From Chitinophagaceae bacterium (GTDB lineage Bacteria > Bacteroidota > Bacteroidia > Chitinophagales > Chitinophagaceae): DNA of 7,618 nt. Below are positions 6,095 to 7,618 of this stretch, piece after piece. Position 1 is the stretch's first letter. Each line of letters opens with the position of its first letter. The stretch is from positions 1 to 7,618 of the forward strand of contig JAJAZO010000164.1 in NCBI GenBank assembly GCA_026785745.1. Direction: 5' to 3'. Both the position numbers and the translations under genes were made by a program. The notes beneath the pieces were generated by a model that saw only the letters and a program-made list of their open reading frames with translations, had not been told where the DNA came from and made no database searches.

Positions 6095-6743
6095 ATTGAT
6101 TTTCCTTCAGCAGTGTATTAATATCGTCAGTCAGCCTTTCCATTTCTAAGGGAAGAGTGCCATTGTAAACACCCCTGATTCTCCTGAGCTTATCTACGAG
6201 TATAAAATTTTCGGTATGTAAAAATTCGTTGCCGGTTTGATAATACCCGATGGTATCACCGGCAAAGTATTGCTTTTTAGCGAGGTCGTAAATCTCCGTT
6301 TCTTTTCCGGTCAGTAAATGCCACTTGTCGCTGATGATACCTTTTTCTTCTGCATATTTTTTTAAAACCGGCACACTGTCCATGTCAGGTGTTACGGAAT
6401 GAGATAATAGCAGTACCTCCTTATTATTTTTAAATGCTGACTGTAGTATGCCCATGTTGTTTGTCATCTTAGGACAAATACTCCCACATCTTGTAAAAAT
6501 AAAATCAGCCACATAAATTTTTCCCTCTACTGTTTTCTCCGTTATTGTTTCTCCATTTTGGTTAGTGAAGGAGAATGCCGGTATGTGGTGGATAGATGAA
6601 TAGCCTGCATCTGATTTATTTATCCATTCCGGAGTAAAATCGGGCTTATTAATAAAAGGTAATGATGATTCGGTTGGTTTGCTTTTGCAACCCAAAAATA
6701 TCATCAATACAATAAAAGCATTATTTTTTAATAACCGAATCAT
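6093..6743 (-). CDS. SCO1/SenC-family lipoprotein (copper chaperone / thioredoxin-like)
   Basis: SCO proteins are membrane-anchored thioredoxin-fold copper carriers that load the CuA site of cytochrome oxidase or act in thiol redox. In the 216-residue product from ATG 6743, a short charged start and hydrophobic stretch end in the lipobox IFLGC (lipidated Cys 19), so it should sit on the periplasmic side of a membrane. The copper-binding CxxxC is present in FTRCGSICPKMTNN (Cys 86 and Cys 90), and the distal histidine is in FLHTENFILVDK (His 176), so all three ligands are intact. HSVTPDMDSVPVLKKYAEE matches the conserved strand-helix after the active site. The frame extends four codons further to a GTG at 6755, but ATG 6743 gives the better signal peptide. 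The start overlaps the end of the MORN lipoprotein gene by 23 bases, which indicates translational coupling in one operon. Confidence 0.93.
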   Translation of the reverse strand: MIRLLKNNAFIVLMIFLGCKSKPTESSLPFINKPDFTPEWINKSDAGYSSIHHIPAFSFTNQNGETITEKTVEGKIYVADFIFTRCGSICPKMTNNMGILQSAFKNNKEVLLLSHSVTPDMDSVPVLKKYAEEKGIISDKWHLLTGKETEIYDLAKKQYFAGDTIGYYQTGNEFLHTENFILVDKLRRIRGVYNGTLPLEMERLTDDINTLLKENQ

Positions 6744-7383
6744 AAGGATTGACACATGTTTTTAAACCAATTAATCCATATTTCTTTCCATTCCGTATTA
6801 CATAGTTAGCCCTTACTGCCCCATTATCCCACCAGAGTCGTTGGCTACCTTGTTCCCTTCCGTTTTTATAGTGAAATTGTTTTACCAATAAACCAGAAAT
6901 GTTCCACTCTTTAAATTCTCCATTATATTCATCATTCAACGTAGTAAAAATAAATTTTTGTTTTCCGTCGGGCCACCAGCCTGTATGCAAGCCCTCTTTT
7001 TTGCCATTAATATAAAATCGTTCTTCCGCCAATTGCTTATTAGCGTACCATTTCTTTTGTATGCTTTCTTCTACACCATTAAAATAAGACTGTACAAATT
7101 CTGTATCCTCATTTGCATATAATGAATATTTATACCCGGTAAAAAATTTGTCTTGATAATAAATAGTATCCTGATGATTAACAAATCCTGCATCAGCAGC
7201 GTTTATATAATCAGGCGGAACCGTCTTTGCAATTTTGAGTTCGGCAGTAATAGGTTTCTTTTCGTATCTGCAAGAAATAACAAAAAAACAAAACAAAAAA
7301 AGATGTAAATAAAAGAGGCATCCCGTATAAAACCGGGTTGCAGCTTTTTTATAGTCAGAGCTTGCTGCTACAGTTATGCTCAT
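6721..7383 (-). CDS. MORN-repeat (YwqK-like) lipoprotein
   Basis: The 220-residue product has a rather long N-terminal region, then a hydrophobic stretch ending in FFVISC, a lipobox with Cys 38, so it is probably an outer-membrane or periplasmic lipoprotein. From about residue 100 to 205 it carries four to five degenerate MORN_2-type repeats of 22-25 residues, each with a G-x(2)-x-W/Y pattern: GVEESIQKKWYANKQLAEER, KKEGLHTGWWPDGKQKF, YNGEFKEWNISGLLVKQF, REQGSQRLWWDNGAVRANY. Proteins of this kind are often annotated as YwqK-type antitoxins, but no toxin gene is nearby, so I do not infer a toxin-antitoxin role. Residues 56-67 (PPDYINAADAGF) resemble the segment just after the lipid anchor of the neighbouring SCO protein. 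The gene begins 7 bases after the YHYH gene and overlaps the SCO gene, placing it in the middle of a three-gene operon. Confidence 0.85.
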   Translation of the reverse strand: MSITVAASSDYKKAATRFYTGCLFYLHLFLFCFFVISCRYEKKPITAELKIAKTVPPDYINAADAGFVNHQDTIYYQDKFFTGYKYSLYANEDTEFVQSYFNGVEESIQKKWYANKQLAEERFYINGKKEGLHTGWWPDGKQKFIFTTLNDEYNGEFKEWNISGLLVKQFHYKNGREQGSQRLWWDNGAVRANYVIRNGKKYGLIGLKTCVNPYDSVIKK

Positions 7384-7388
7384 ATATA

Positions 7389-7618
7389 TTATTGTGTTAC
7401 CGTACCCGGTGTGCCATAAAATCCATTTCCATTTAGGTAAGGAGCTGCTGTTGAAAAATGATAGTGATAAATTCCCGAAGCATAATCTACTGTAGCATGA
7501 GAGTGTCCATGATATACATCAAGGCCAGACGGTGTAGCACCACCCACTTCTTCTGGGCCATATACGGGGAAGCCATCCAATAAAAATCCCATTAATGAGG
7601 ACTTGGTTGCTTTCACCG
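7389..7618 (-). CDS. YHYH-domain protein, C-terminal part (runs off the window)
   Basis: The frame is open to the right edge and ends at TAA 7389-7391; about 76 codons are visible. LMGFLLDGFPVYGP followed by a loop, then LDVYHGHSHATVDYASGIYHYHFS, is the signature of the YHYH domain, named for the Tyr-His-Tyr-His run. Several histidines cluster (HGHSH and YHYH), which would suit metal binding, but the biochemical function of the family is not established to my knowledge. The last residues (LNGNGFYGTPGTVTQ) follow the normal C-terminal order of the family. The GTG near the edge is not the real start, since full YHYH proteins are longer and carry a signal peptide that would lie beyond the window. 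It is the first visible gene of the operon with the MORN and SCO lipoproteins, which suggests a shared envelope metal or copper role. Confidence 0.85.
   Translation of the reverse strand, partial: VKATKSSLMGFLLDGFPVYGPEEVGGATPSGLDVYHGHSHATVDYASGIYHYHFSTAAPYLNGNGFYGTPGTVTQ

Noticed and set aside
6721..7383. Toxin-antitoxin system based on the YwqK-like protein
   Set aside because: The MORN repeats resemble proteins annotated as antitoxins, but no toxin-like gene is adjacent and the protein is a lipoprotein in a SCO operon.
1..7618. CRISPR array, tRNA or rRNA genes, insertion sequence or transposase
   Set aside because: I saw no regularly spaced repeats, tRNA or rRNA sequence, or transposase-like frame in the window.

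Overview
The window looks like chromosome of a member of the Bacteroidota, most likely close to the Chitinophagaceae. The clues are an AT-rich, weak Shine-Dalgarno style of gene start, a promoter matching the Bacteroidota TTG-N20-TAnnTTTG pattern, a CCACAGATTACACAGATT-type palindromic intergenic repeat of a kind I associate with this phylum, and protein types typical of it (membrane-anchored AraC regulators, MORN-type YwqK lipoproteins, SCO lipoproteins, a stand-alone short asparaginase domain). The assignment is inferred from family recognition, not from a search.

Left end (1-660): gene debris on the + strand. A DprA/SLOG-like Rossmann protein is broken by one in-frame amber codon. Directly behind it, overlapping its stop, lies a fragment of a BRO-N (phage antirepressor-like) domain protein that has lost both ends. 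Next, on the - strand, is a 517-residue helical cytoplasmic protein of unknown function (663-2216).

Middle (2217-3242): a 446-base gene-free stretch holds the strongest unexplained signal. A good Bacteroidota promoter (2303-2333) is followed about 155 bases later by a clean intrinsic terminator (2459-2493). No substantial reading frame lies between them, but there are three copies of AATCGTTA, two of them extended to an identical 14-mer that includes the 5' arm of the terminator. This is a candidate small RNA or leader RNA upstream of a compact single-domain asparaginase (2663-3151). The asparaginase and the next gene converge on a palindromic repeat.

Right half (3252-7618), all on the - strand. 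In transcription order from the right edge: the 3' part of a YHYH-domain protein, a MORN-repeat lipoprotein, and a SCO1/SenC lipoprotein, tightly packed (7-base gap, then a 23-base overlap) and clearly one operon, probably for copper or other metal handling at the cell envelope. After 49 bases comes a seven-helix membrane protein with a C-terminal AraC DNA-binding domain. After 46 bases comes a small secreted protein of unknown function that may be co-transcribed with it. After a 172-base gap containing two overlapping inverted repeats comes a DoxX membrane protein fused in frame to a signal-peptide-like helix and a secreted beta-rich domain.

The most worthwhile points to check are the candidate RNA at 2340-2493, the DoxX fusion, and the YHYH/MORN/SCO operon with a short sequence motif shared by its two lipoproteins.
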